Source: an uncultured Lachnospiraceae bacterium (lineage in GTDB: Bacteria > Bacillota > Clostridia > Lachnospirales > Lachnospiraceae). Taken from it: 10,904 bases of DNA. The stretch is taken from contig CAJOPI010000170.1 in the NCBI GenBank assembly GCA_905236275.1, forward strand, positions 1 through 10,904. Direction: 5' to 3'. Of the stretch, positions 1 through 7,376 are shown one piece after another. A program made the translations under genes and the position numbers. The first letter of the stretch is position 1. Each line of letters opens with the position of its first letter. The notes beneath the pieces were generated by a model. The model made no database searches and was not told where the DNA came from. It was given only the letters and a program-made list of their open reading frames with translations.

Positions 1-197
1 ACCTTCGTTCTTTCATAGGTCTCGCGATTATTATCCTTCTTAATCACCATAAGAGGTATGGTTTCAATTTTCTCATAAGTCGTAAAACGTTTGCCGCATT
101 CATCGCAAGCTCTTCTCCGCCTTATGGAATTGTTGTCCTCAGTGGGTCTCGAATCGGTCACCCTCGTATTGTCATGTCCGCAAAATGGGCATTTCAT
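1..197 (-). CDS. nrdR: NrdR transcriptional repressor, N-terminal part (cut by left edge)
   Basis: I translated this by hand from the ATG at 197; about 65 codons are visible and the gene continues beyond position 1. NrdR is a zinc-ribbon and ATP-cone repressor that binds NrdR boxes upstream of ribonucleotide reductase operons and senses ATP/dATP. The visible part starts [18 protein letters not shown] and carries the zinc-ribbon cysteines C3, C6, C31 and C34, the arginine run R26-R29, and CGKRFTTYE at 34-42, all diagnostic of the family. The ATP cone begins near residue 46. Full-length NrdR is usually about 150 residues, so more than half is missing. It starts 2 nt after the ftsZ stop, with its ribosome binding site AGAGGAG (204-210) inside the ftsZ coding sequence, so co-transcription and translational coupling with ftsZ are likely. 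The identification is secure; only the C-terminal part is unseen. Confidence 0.95.
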   Translation of the reverse strand, partial: MKCPFCGHDNTRVTDSRPTEDNNSIRRRRACDECGKRFTTYEKIETIPLMVIKKDNNRETYERTK

Positions 198-199
198 AT

Positions 200-1396
200 T
201 CAGCTCCTCTTAAGGAAATCCGGCACCTTTATCGACTTAGGCTCTACACGTGTAGGCATCGAGCCTGCCTGATAAGGTCTGTTTCCATTCTGTATAACAT
301 TTCCGCTGTTCTTCTGAGGCTGAACTGTACCGAAATTAGGCGGATTGAAGGTTGACACTCCCGGATTAACGGGCTGCTTGGGTGCAGGGCTGGTAAATGC
401 AGGCTGTGAAAATTTCGCCTGTTCAACTGCTGCAGCATCATCAAGACCTGTAGCAATAACTGTGATCTTAACGAAATCAGATTCCGAATCATCCTCTTTT
501 GCGCCAAAGATAATATTTGTATCCTCTCCCGTAAGAGTCTGCACGTAATCAGCTGCATCATTTGCATCAAAGAGCGTTATGTCTCCAGAAATATTAACGA
601 TAACATTGGATGCACCGCGAATGGTTGTTTCAAGCAGAGGGCTTTCCACAGCGAGTTTAACCGCCTCGCTTGCCTTGTCCTCTCCCTTTGCCATTCCGAT
701 TCCTATATGGGCAATGCCCTTATCCTTCATAACCGTTCTTATATCAGCAAAGTCAAGGTTAATAAGTGCAGGAACATTGATAAGATCCGTAATGCCCTGA
801 ACTGCCTGCTGTAATACCTCATCAGCCTTCTTAAGCGCATCTGCAAATGAGGTCTTTCTGTCTACTATTTCAAGAAGCTTATCATTCGGTATAACAATAA
901 GCGTATCCACAGAATTCTTAAGCTTTTCGATACCGCCCTTCGCATTGGACATTCTTGTCTTTGCTTCGAATTTGAAAGGCTTTGTGACAACACCAACGGT
1001 AAGTATTCCCTGTTCCTTTGCAATACGTGCTATAACAGGAGCAGCACCCGTTCCGGTTCCGCCGCCCATTCCGCAGGTTACGAAAACCATATCATAATTC
1101 TTTACCGCATTTGAGATTTCTTCCTGGCTTTCCTCAGCTGCCTTTTCTCCCATCTCAGGCTGTGCACCTGCACCAAGTCCTCTTGTAAGCTTTTCTCCAA
1201 TCTGTAAAAGTCTCGGAGCCTTACAATGCTGCAATGCCTGTTTATCAGTATTAACGCCCAGCAAATCGACGCCTTCGATATCCTCATCAATCATGCGGTT
1301 GACTGCATTATTTCCGGCTCCGCCTACGCCAACTACCAATATCCTGCATGAAGAACCGACTTCTTCTTCCTTTATCTGTATATTAAGCTCCGTCAC
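200..1396 (-). CDS. ftsZ: Cell division protein FtsZ
   Basis: FtsZ is the tubulin-like GTPase that polymerises into the Z-ring at midcell. The 398-residue product has the usual length. After a short acidic N-terminal tail it shows the nucleotide-binding [10 protein letters not shown] (23-32), the tubulin signature GGGTGTG (111-117) and the T7 synergy loop NLDFADIR (213-220) with the catalytic acidic residues D215 and D218. A Pro/Gln/Asn-rich linker spans about 325-385. The C-terminal peptide [10 protein letters not shown] (389-398) is the conserved docking site for membrane anchors such as SepF or FtsA. The start is GTG; I accept it because AGGAGG (1405-1410) lies 8 nt upstream and the protein start matches the family. 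It is separated from divIB by 171 nt that hold a promoter, so ftsZ is probably expressed both by readthrough and on its own. No ftsA sits upstream. Confidence 0.98.
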   Translation of the reverse strand: MTELNIQIKEEEVGSSCRILVVGVGGAGNNAVNRMIDEDIEGVDLLGVNTDKQALQHCKAPRLLQIGEKLTRGLGAGAQPEMGEKAAEESQEEISNAVKNYDMVFVTCGMGGGTGTGAAPVIARIAKEQGILTVGVVTKPFKFEAKTRMSNAKGGIEKLKNSVDTLIVIPNDKLLEIVDRKTSFADALKKADEVLQQAVQGITDLINVPALINLDFADIRTVMKDKGIAHIGIGMAKGEDKASEAVKLAVESPLLETTIRGASNVIVNISGDITLFDANDAADYVQTLTGEDTNIIFGAKEDDSESDFVKITVIATGLDDAAAVEQAKFSQPAFTSPAPKQPVNPGVSTFNPPNFGTVQPQKNSGNVIQNGNRPYQAGSMPTRVEPKSIKVPDFLKRS

Positions 1397-1404
1397 AGAT
1401 ATTT

Positions 1405-1410
1405 CCTCCT
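1405..1410 (-). promoter_or_regulatory. Ribosome binding site of ftsZ
   Basis: AGGAGG on the minus strand, 8 nt before the GTG at 1396. This consensus site supports the non-ATG start of ftsZ. Confidence 0.85.
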
Positions 1411-1452
1411 CTTTATAACACCAATTATTTTTTTACTAATTGTTGTCGGATA

Positions 1453-1469
1453 TCCATTTTTTATGGATT
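1453..1469 (-). other. Small hairpin in the ftsZ leader
   Basis: ATCCAT and ATGGAT form a perfect 6-bp stem around a 5-nt loop (AAAAA on the transcript strand). It lies in the predicted 5' leader of ftsZ, about 57 nt before the start codon. It is AT-rich and weak, and no T-tract follows it, so it is not a terminator. It may have no function. Confidence 0.35.
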
Positions 1470-1531
1470 CCTTACATCTCCCCTGTTATATTTAAACAGT
1501 CTGTAATTAATCATAATACTCCATTTAGTCT

Positions 1532-1560
1532 ATAATATAACCTTTTGCACGAATAATCAA
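1532..1560 (-). promoter_or_regulatory. Candidate sigma-A-type promoter for ftsZ
   Basis: On the minus strand, TTGATT (1555-1560) is followed after exactly 17 nt by TATTAT (1532-1537). Both hexamers are close to the TTGACA/TATAAT consensus and spacing is optimal. The site lies a few bases past the divIB stop, in an AT-rich 171-nt gap. Transcription would begin near 1525 and give an untranslated leader of about 130 nt before the GTG. No terminator is visible between divIB and ftsZ, so this is probably an extra promoter on top of upstream readthrough. This is predicted from sequence only. Confidence 0.7.
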
Positions 1561-1567
1561 CCATTTT

Positions 1568-2305
1568 TCATTCATCAATTTCAAAAGTAATGTATTCATC
1601 CTTATCTTCACCGTCATAATTTTCCATATGAAGCGTGCCGCTTAAGCCCTTCAGCTCCGGTACAATATACTGAAGCTTTATCATCTTCTCATCTATATTG
1701 TCCATCGTTCCGAGCGAAACGCGTGCATCGGCAAAGTAGAGTAAGATTTCACCACTGTCCGAAAAATATAGATCATCACAGACAATGGAATATTTATTCA
1801 AAAGCTGCGTCAGGGAAAGTATTTCCTTAAACACCTCACTGTTACTCACCGGAAGCAGTTCCCCCATAACGCACCTGTCGAATTTCAGTCCAAGCACCAC
1901 AGGAATATCATCATTTTTTTCCATGGAGCTTTCCACCACTATTCCGTCTTTATCAAAATAAATATATCTTCCGAGGTATGAAACACAGCCCGCAATCGAC
2001 TTTTCGTAAACGGTTATGGTTATTTCATTTGCTGAATCAAAGCTCATTTCCGCCCTTTCTATAAACGGAAGCTCTTCTTTGATACCGCCCGAATATTTTA
2101 GTTTCAGATAGAGTGAGTTATAGGCAAAATTCCCCTTAAGGATCATTTGCCTGATCTCATCGTCCGTATAATAGGAATTCCCCTTTACATGAACCGTCGA
2201 GATATGAAAAGCCTGCATTCCGATACAAAAGGCAAGCAAAAGCATCGCCAAAACAATCCCTATGACAATTGCTGTCTTTTTTACCATTAAATGCTTTTTT
2301 TCCAT
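1568..2305 (-). CDS. divIB: Cell division protein DivIB/FtsQ
   Basis: DivIB (the Gram-positive FtsQ) is a bitopic membrane protein that joins FtsL and DivIC to stabilise and regulate the septal synthase complex. The 245-residue product has a very short Lys-rich cytoplasmic start, one membrane helix (about 9-31), and then a POTRA domain beginning at FHISTVHVKGNSYYTDDEI (33-51) and running to about residue 101. An extracellular beta domain with YIYFDKDGIVVE (114-125) follows, ending in an acidic tail (DGEDKDEYITFEIDE). The cytoplasmic tail is much shorter than in Bacillus DivIB. The start at 2305 has only a weak GGAT-like site and lies 15 nt after the ftsW stop; Met7 is a possible alternative start. 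The gene sits in the usual slot between the SEDS gene and ftsZ. Confidence 0.93.
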   Translation of the reverse strand: MEKKHLMVKKTAIVIGIVLAMLLLAFCIGMQAFHISTVHVKGNSYYTDDEIRQMILKGNFAYNSLYLKLKYSGGIKEELPFIERAEMSFDSANEITITVYEKSIAGCVSYLGRYIYFDKDGIVVESSMEKNDDIPVVLGLKFDRCVMGELLPVSNSEVFKEILSLTQLLNKYSIVCDDLYFSDSGEILLYFADARVSLGTMDNIDEKMIKLQYIVPELKGLSGTLHMENYDGEDKDEYITFEIDE

Positions 2306-2320
2306 TCATCCAAATCCATC

Positions 2321-3484
2321 TTAATCGGCTTTTTGTGCTCTTGAAACGTTAAGTGATATCCCGATTTCAGCCATCAGGAATAAAATCGAGGTTCCTCCAT
2401 ACGAAATAAACGGAAGCGTAACTCCCGTATTCGGAATGACATTCGTTACTACGGCAATATTGAGAATAACCTGCAATGCAATATGTCCCATAACTCCCAC
2501 AACCAGCAGTGCTCCGAAAAGATCCGGTGCATTTGTTGCCACGAGGAGAAGTCTCCAGATAAGTATCAGGAACATTATTATAACCGCAAAAGCTCCGAAT
2601 AGTCCCAGTTCCTCGCAGATAATCGAAAATATCATGTCATTCTGGGCTTCGGGCACAAGTCCAAGTTTCTGTATGCTTTGACCCAGTCCTTTTCCGGTCA
2701 GTCCTCCCGAACCGATCGAATACAACGCCTGTAAAGTCTGATAGCCCTCGTTCGAAGCATAAGCTTCAGGATTCAGCCACGCCTTTACACGCGTAAGTCT
2801 GTAGGATATATTGTCGGGCAGTATGCCGCTTCCCACGAGGTAAACCAGACCAAAGCCGACCCCGCCCACTCCGAGGGCACCAAGAATATAGTACCAGTAC
2901 CTCGGCGATGCCACAAAAAGCATGATAACCGCAATTCCCGCAATGATAAGTGCCGAACTGAGATTTCTCGTAATACGGTAGATCATCAGTGTCGGTATCA
3001 GTGCCGGTATCATGCATTTAAGAAAGCCCCTGAAATATGTAAGCTGTCCCTTCCTCGAACATATAAAACCGGCGAGAAAAACTATGAGCGCAAGTTTTAC
3101 TATCTCGGCAGGCTGCACCGAAAGCGGACCAAGCCTTATCCATCTGTTCGCACCGTTAATGGTCATGCCGAGAGGCGTCTTAACAAGGATTATGGAAACA
3201 AGCGAACCAAGATAGAGATATGGAGCAAATTTTTTCATAAGATGATAGTCAATCCTTGAAAAAACAATCATGCAAACTATTCCCAACGCACTTGCTCCGA
3301 GCTGTTTTCTCAGGTAAAAGGTCGAGTCGCTGAAATTCACACTGGCCTCATAAGAGCTGGCGGAATAAACCATTATAAGACCAAAGCAGAGCAGGAGCAT
3401 AACCACTATCAGCATACTCGGATCTACAAAAAGTGCCCTGCTTTTCTTTTTTATTTTCGTCTGCACCGGCCGTTTTCTTGCCAT
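2321..3484 (-). CDS. ftsW: SEDS peptidoglycan glycosyltransferase, FtsW/SpoVE type
   Basis: This polytopic SEDS protein polymerises glycan strands from lipid II and works with a class B PBP. The 387-residue product starts with a Lys/Arg-rich cytoplasmic tail and has about ten hydrophobic segments. Family motifs seen are NGANRWI (110-116), QPAEIVK (124-130), GGLTGKGLGQS (260-270), PEAQNDMIF (278-286) with the Asp (D283) at the expected catalytic position, and the signature GVTLPFISYGGTS (354-366). Its start lies 7 nt after the mraY stop with no recognisable ribosome binding site, so it probably depends on coupling to mraY translation. The dcw position and the PBP upstream favour FtsW. SpoVE is a very close paralogue that occupies the same slot in Bacillus, and sequence by eye cannot separate them; RodA is less likely from context. 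Confidence 0.92.
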   Translation of the reverse strand: MARKRPVQTKIKKKSRALFVDPSMLIVVMLLLCFGLIMVYSASSYEASVNFSDSTFYLRKQLGASALGIVCMIVFSRIDYHLMKKFAPYLYLGSLVSIILVKTPLGMTINGANRWIRLGPLSVQPAEIVKLALIVFLAGFICSRKGQLTYFRGFLKCMIPALIPTLMIYRITRNLSSALIIAGIAVIMLFVASPRYWYYILGALGVGGVGFGLVYLVGSGILPDNISYRLTRVKAWLNPEAYASNEGYQTLQALYSIGSGGLTGKGLGQSIQKLGLVPEAQNDMIFSIICEELGLFGAFAVIIMFLILIWRLLLVATNAPDLFGALLVVGVMGHIALQVILNIAVVTNVIPNTGVTLPFISYGGTSILFLMAEIGISLNVSRAQKAD

Positions 3485-3491
3485 AGCAGAT

Positions 3492-4469
3492 TCAGACTAT
3501 GATATATGTCACCACGCAAAGTATAAGCGTAGTGACCGTAAACGCCCTTACCACCTGAATCTCGTTCCACCCTCCGAGTTCGAAATGGTGATGTATCGGT
3601 GCCATTCTGAAAAATCTCTTGCCCCCTGTCGCCTTGAAATAGAAAACCTGAATTATTACGGAAACTACTTCAGCAAGGTATATAAATGCCACAAAGACAA
3701 GTAAAAGAGGCATTTTCAGCATAAGCATCGATGCAGCCACAAAGCCTCCCAACGCCAGCGAACCTGTGTCACCCATAAAGACCTTTGCCGGATGCCAGTT
3801 GTAAAGAAGGAATCCTATCAATGCTCCCGCCATTGCCCCGGCAGCAGGTGTGATCTGAACTCCCTGCTTTATCGAAACCGCAGCGAGGAAAAAGCAGATT
3901 ACAAGCGTAACCGAGCTCAAAAGTCCGTCGAGTCCGTCAGTAAAGTTAGAGCCATTTACCGTTCCTATTACCACTATGAAAAGAAGCGGTATTGTAAAAA
4001 ATCCGAAATTCCAATACAGATCTTCAGCATTCGCCGAAAAGAGTGCCGAGAAGGGCACGAGCATATCAAATTTCACTGCCGTAAATCTGTAAACATAGTA
4101 AAGGACTGCCCCTGTCGCAATTATCTGCAGTGCCATTTTCTGCCATGCACGCAGACCGAGGTTCCTCTTCATCACAACTTTTATGTAATCATCTATAAAG
4201 CCTATCAGTCCGAAAAGCACGGTTGAGATAACTATCGGAATTATCATCCTGAATCTGAAGGAAAAGGCGATTCCAATGATTACAAAACTGAGCAGGAACA
4301 TTATACCGCCCATTGTCGGCGTACCGCTTTTGACTTTATGCGAGGCCGGTCCTTCTTCCCTTTCGGTCTGACTTGCCTTAAGCCGTCTCAGTGCCGGCAG
4401 CACAAATATCCCCGATAATGCAGACAGCGCAAAACCGCCCGCAGCTGTTATCAAAAATAAAACAAACAT
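3492..4469 (-). CDS. mraY: Phospho-N-acetylmuramoyl-pentapeptide transferase MraY
   Basis: MraY transfers phospho-MurNAc-pentapeptide from UDP to undecaprenyl phosphate at the cytoplasmic membrane, making lipid I. I start it at the ATG at 4469 (325 residues), because AAGGAG lies 6 nt upstream (4476-4481) and the sequence from there begins with a membrane helix as in the family. An in-frame GTG at 4550 would add 27 residues with no family character. Motifs: HKVKSGTPTMGG (44-55), FIDDY (91-95) with the paired aspartates, NGSNFTDGLDGL (172-183), FMGDTGSLALGG (231-242) with D234, and PIHHHFE (291-297) with the histidine triplet. About ten membrane segments can be seen. The next gene, ftsW, starts after 7 nt. 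murD, often next to mraY, is absent. Confidence 0.96.
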   Translation of the reverse strand: MFVLFLITAAGGFALSALSGIFVLPALRRLKASQTEREEGPASHKVKSGTPTMGGIMFLLSFVIIGIAFSFRFRMIIPIVISTVLFGLIGFIDDYIKVVMKRNLGLRAWQKMALQIIATGAVLYYVYRFTAVKFDMLVPFSALFSANAEDLYWNFGFFTIPLLFIVVIGTVNGSNFTDGLDGLLSSVTLVICFFLAAVSIKQGVQITPAAGAMAGALIGFLLYNWHPAKVFMGDTGSLALGGFVAASMLMLKMPLLLVFVAFIYLAEVVSVIIQVFYFKATGGKRFFRMAPIHHHFELGGWNEIQVVRAFTVTTLILCVVTYIIV

Positions 4470-4475
4470 AATTTG

Positions 4476-4481
4476 CTCCTT
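4476..4481 (-). promoter_or_regulatory. Ribosome binding site that sets the mraY start
   Basis: AAGGAG on the minus strand, 6 nt before the ATG at 4469. It decides between this start and the in-frame upstream GTG at 4550, which has no such site. Confidence 0.85.
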
Positions 4482-4501
4482 AATAAACGCAAGTTTATAA
4501 A

Positions 4502-4518
4502 TCGACAAAGCCTGTCGA
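4502..4518 (-). other. Hairpin in the pbp-mraY gap
   Basis: TCGACA and TGTCGA form a perfect 6-bp stem with a 5-nt loop, in the 109-nt gap (4470-4578) between the PBP stop and the mraY start. On the transcript strand it is followed by TTTATAAA rather than a clean U-tract, so it would be a weak or partial terminator at most. An mRNA processing or stability role is equally possible. A second GC-rich 5-bp inverted repeat (CCGGC at 4542-4546, GCCGG at 4563-4567) lies beside it. Beyond these the gap shows nothing convincing. Confidence 0.4.
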
Positions 4519-4578
4519 ATGCCGCATCTGTATGTCACATTCCGGCGCACGTTCCGACAGCTGCCGGCTCAACAGTTA

Positions 4579-6852
4579 CTAGTCCCCTCCGGTTATGAAC
4601 GAACTGTTTCCGTTTACAGGCAGAAGGGTGACAGGGTCAAGCACCTCCCCCGTAGAAGGGTCTATCGGATAGCCGGTCTCTTCGTCATAGCGGATTTCAT
4701 TCTGTGAAATTGCCTTTCCCGCGCTGTCATAGGATACTGTTTCCTCCGGATTGATGACGATGGTTTCATCATCCCCGCCTTCTTCAAGAGTTTCGGCATT
4801 ATCTTCACTTACTGAATTTTCACTTACTCCGTCAGAGCCCACGAAAAATGCTTCCTGACTTTCCGTAAGCTGTGCCCTCTCATCCTCCGTCAGTTCTTCT
4901 GTCGGGAAAATATTCAGATAAGGCAGAACCTCCGTCATTATATCCTTATTGAGCGTAGTTGCAAGCCTTGTTGATTCCGACTGCTGAGGATGGTTTGGCG
5001 TATCTATTATAACATAGCAAAGCACCTGTGGATCATCAGCAGGAACATAACCCATAAAGGATATAAGATAATTTCCGTTGCCTCTGGGGATTTTCTCGGC
5101 TGTACCGGTCTTGCCGCCCTCAGTATAGCCGGCAGGTCTTGCCGACCATCCCGTACACTCACTCGGTTCGCTCATAACAACGGTTTTCAGCATATCCCTC
5201 ATCTTCTTGGAGGTGCTTTCCGAAATAACCTGTTTTAAAAGCTTCGGCTCTACCTCTTCAATAACCGCCCCATCAGTATTTTTTATTTCCGTAACAAGGT
5301 GCGGCTGGTAGTAATATCCACCGTTGATCAGTGCCGAAAAGCCCGCTGCCATCTGTATCATCGTAACATTGAAGCCCTGTCCGAAGGAAGCAACCGCAAG
5401 GTCTGTCTGTCCCATATTTTCATTAAAGGCAACAGAACTTGCATTGGTTTCCCCGTAAAGGTCAATATTCGTCTTTAATGTAAAATTAAAAATCCTGTTA
5501 TAACGGAGCCATTCTTCCTTGCCCATCGTGAACGCTATGTTCATAAGAACCACGTTGCAGGATTTTGCAATACCCTGCTGAACAGTCAGCAGTCCGTCAC
5601 CCAGTCTGTTGTGACAGTGTATGTTAAATCCGCCGACCTCAAGATATCCGGGACAGTCGTAGCTTTCCTCTCCCGTTATCTTTCCGGCATCCAAAGCAGC
5701 CGCAACCGTAAAAGGCTTCATAACCGAACCCGGTTCGTACGAGTCGGATATACAGTAATTTCTCCAGATTGCATTCTTCGCCTTTGTCAGATCATCCATC
5801 TCAGGCTCATTATTGCTCACGCTCGCAGCTTCATCAGCCGATACAGTCTCCGGGAGAGTATCTTCAGCAGAACTGTTATCCGATACGGCTACGGTATTCG
5901 AAGAGGTCGATTTCATGAAGGGTGTCAGGTCGACCTCATCCATATTTTCAGGGTCGTTCAGGTTGAAAACGGGATAGCCCGCCATCGCATAAACTTCCCC
6001 GTTATTCGGGTTCATGACTATAACCCCGATATTCTCCGCTGCCGCTCCTTCTCTTGCAAAGTCCTTGTATTTTTCATAGAAAAGCTTTATATGCTTCTCC
6101 ACTATCGACTGTACATTTATATCAAGCGATGTCACAAGTGTGCGTCCGTCCTTTGCCGGCTGTATACTGTCCTCCATGACATCATCATCATTTAAGTAGC
6201 TGTAGCTTCTTCCGTTTATTCCATTTAGGGTATCGTTGTAGTAACCTTCAAGCCCGTAAAATCCCACATTGTTACCCTGTACAAAGCCAACCACATCACA
6301 GGCAAGAGAGTCATAGGGATATTTTCTCGTATAATCTTCTTCGAACCAGACACCGTTTATAGTCCCGACCTTCTCATCGGCAGAGACAGATGCCGCCATT
6401 GATGCTTTCTGAAGCTCCTCGAATTTCTCAACCTCATCATAAGAAATCTTTTTGGCAAAAACCCTGTATCTCGAAGCAGGATTTTCATTTACATATTTCC
6501 TCAAAGCCTCCATATCAACTTCAGGAAAACTACTGCTTATCGCAGACAGCGTAGGTTCAAGGTGGATCCCCTCTTCCTCGTGCATCTGCTTGGAATCAAC
6601 AATGAGATTATAGACCTTTTCCGAGTAGGCAAGTCTGCTTCCCTTCCTGTCAACTATATCTCCCCGCCTGAAAGGAAGCGTTGTCGAGGAACTTTTCTGC
6701 TGTGACAAAACCTGCCTCTTGTAAGCGTCCCCTTTATCCCTTGTAATAGTATACAATTTATAGCCTAATGCAATAAAAGCTGCCAGCACTATGATAAAAA
6801 GTACCACCAGCTTTCTCTGCATATTTATAGTAAATCTCTTGATTTTTTTCAT
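4579..6852 (-). CDS. ftsI: Class B penicillin-binding protein, FtsI/PBP2 type transpeptidase
   Basis: This septal D,D-transpeptidase crosslinks peptidoglycan made by its SEDS partner. The 757-residue product has a basic N-terminus, one membrane anchor (about 13-35), a PBP dimer domain starting at LPFRRGDIVDRKGSRLAYSE (59-78), and a transpeptidase domain with all three catalytic motifs: SVMK (S376, K379), SCN (431-433) and KTG (581-583). Two parts are unusual: an acidic Ser/Glu/Asp/Asn-rich stretch of about 45 residues (about 313-357) just before the active-site serine region, and a tail of about 100 residues after the catalytic domain (about 650-757) that is acidic and ends with a DPSTGEVLDPVTLLPV segment. 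No PASTA domain is evident, unlike Bacillus PBP2B/SpoVD. The start follows the ftsL-like stop by 12 nt with only a weak AAGG site; Met11 is an alternative start. The dcw position supports the division role; a SpoVD-like role is the alternative. Confidence 0.95.
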   Translation of the reverse strand: MKKIKRFTINMQRKLVVLFIIVLAAFIALGYKLYTITRDKGDAYKRQVLSQQKSSSTTLPFRRGDIVDRKGSRLAYSEKVYNLIVDSKQMHEEEGIHLEPTLSAISSSFPEVDMEALRKYVNENPASRYRVFAKKISYDEVEKFEELQKASMAASVSADEKVGTINGVWFEEDYTRKYPYDSLACDVVGFVQGNNVGFYGLEGYYNDTLNGINGRSYSYLNDDDVMEDSIQPAKDGRTLVTSLDINVQSIVEKHIKLFYEKYKDFAREGAAAENIGVIVMNPNNGEVYAMAGYPVFNLNDPENMDEVDLTPFMKSTSSNTVAVSDNSSAEDTLPETVSADEAASVSNNEPEMDDLTKAKNAIWRNYCISDSYEPGSVMKPFTVAAALDAGKITGEESYDCPGYLEVGGFNIHCHNRLGDGLLTVQQGIAKSCNVVLMNIAFTMGKEEWLRYNRIFNFTLKTNIDLYGETNASSVAFNENMGQTDLAVASFGQGFNVTMIQMAAGFSALINGGYYYQPHLVTEIKNTDGAVIEEVEPKLLKQVISESTSKKMRDMLKTVVMSEPSECTGWSARPAGYTEGGKTGTAEKIPRGNGNYLISFMGYVPADDPQVLCYVIIDTPNHPQQSESTRLATTLNKDIMTEVLPYLNIFPTEELTEDERAQLTESQEAFFVGSDGVSENSVSEDNAETLEEGGDDETIVINPEETVSYDSAGKAISQNEIRYDEETGYPIDPSTGEVLDPVTLLPVNGNSSFITGGD

Positions 6853-6864
6853 TAGCTGTCTGCC

Positions 6865-7362
6865 TTACTTCTTGGGTATGTCTCCATACTGTCTGACATA
6901 ATCATCATCAGCTCCGGAAATATTTACAACCTGATCTTCCTTCGGATATTTCATTCCATATTCCGTCATTGCCCTTTTCTTTATGCTTTCAAGGTCGACC
7001 GAAGCCATGATGCGGTCATATTCCTCATCATTGGACTGCTTCAAAGCATTATAGGTCGTTTCCAGTCTCGATATCTCCTTCTGGCTTGCAGTCAGTTCCG
7101 AGCGGAGGCGCACATACCATATACACACTGCTGCCGAAATAAGAAGTGAAAATACCAGAAAAACAACATATCCGGCACTCATACTAAAGAGACGCTTGGG
7201 GCGTTCGGGAATTGGCTCGCTTATTTTAACCGTCTGTTTCTTTTTACTTTTTCTTTTCGGCGCAGTCTTTCTTACGGTATTTCCGTCAATATAATAACGT
7301 TCTTCCGCATTGCGGCTCTTTCTTCTCGCAGAACTGCTTCTTCTTGCCTGACGCTTTGCCAT
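6865..7362 (-). CDS. ftsL: Septum formation protein, FtsL/DivIC-like
   Basis: This 165-residue bitopic protein has the architecture of FtsL: a long, strongly basic cytoplasmic tail (about 1-60, many Lys/Arg), one membrane helix (about 61-84), and an extracellular segment predicted as coiled coil (about 85-112, RLRSELTASQKEISRLETTY). A C-terminal part has SIKKRAMTEYGMKYPKEDQV (126-145), resembling the conserved end of FtsL. FtsL forms a complex with DivIC and DivIB that activates septal FtsW-FtsI. The family is poorly conserved in sequence, so position between rsmH and the PBP carries much of the weight. The start has a strong AGGAGG site (7369-7374), 6 nt upstream and 14 nt or less from the rsmH stop. 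DivIC proper is similar in shape but normally lies elsewhere. Confidence 0.85.
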   Translation of the reverse strand: MAKRQARRSSSARRKSRNAEERYYIDGNTVRKTAPKRKSKKKQTVKISEPIPERPKRLFSMSAGYVVFLVFSLLISAAVCIWYVRLRSELTASQKEISRLETTYNALKQSNDEEYDRIMASVDLESIKKRAMTEYGMKYPKEDQVVNISGADDDYVRQYGDIPKK

Positions 7363-7376
7363 ATTCCCCCTCCTTC

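Noticed and set aside
1453..1469. Hairpin in the ftsZ leader as a terminator
   Set aside because: The stem is only 6 bp and AT-rich, and no T-run follows on the transcript strand.
3792..4226. 144-codon open frame on the plus strand
   Set aside because: It is antisense to mraY, whose motifs are intact across the same bases. The product is Arg/Cys/His-rich with no family signature.
4470..4517. Possible promoter for mraY (TTGTCG, 17 nt, TATTAA)
   Set aside because: The -10 would overlap the mraY ribosome binding site and put the start site at or past the ATG, so it is unlikely to be used.
4470..4550. 27-residue N-terminal extension of MraY from a GTG at 4550
   Set aside because: There is no ribosome binding site, the residues are not family-like, and it spans the hairpin. 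The ATG at 4469 has AAGGAG at a 6-nt spacing.
5611..6195. 194-codon open frame on the plus strand
   Set aside because: It lies entirely antisense to the conserved PBP gene, has no recognisable domain and is rich in residues expected from reverse reading of that gene.
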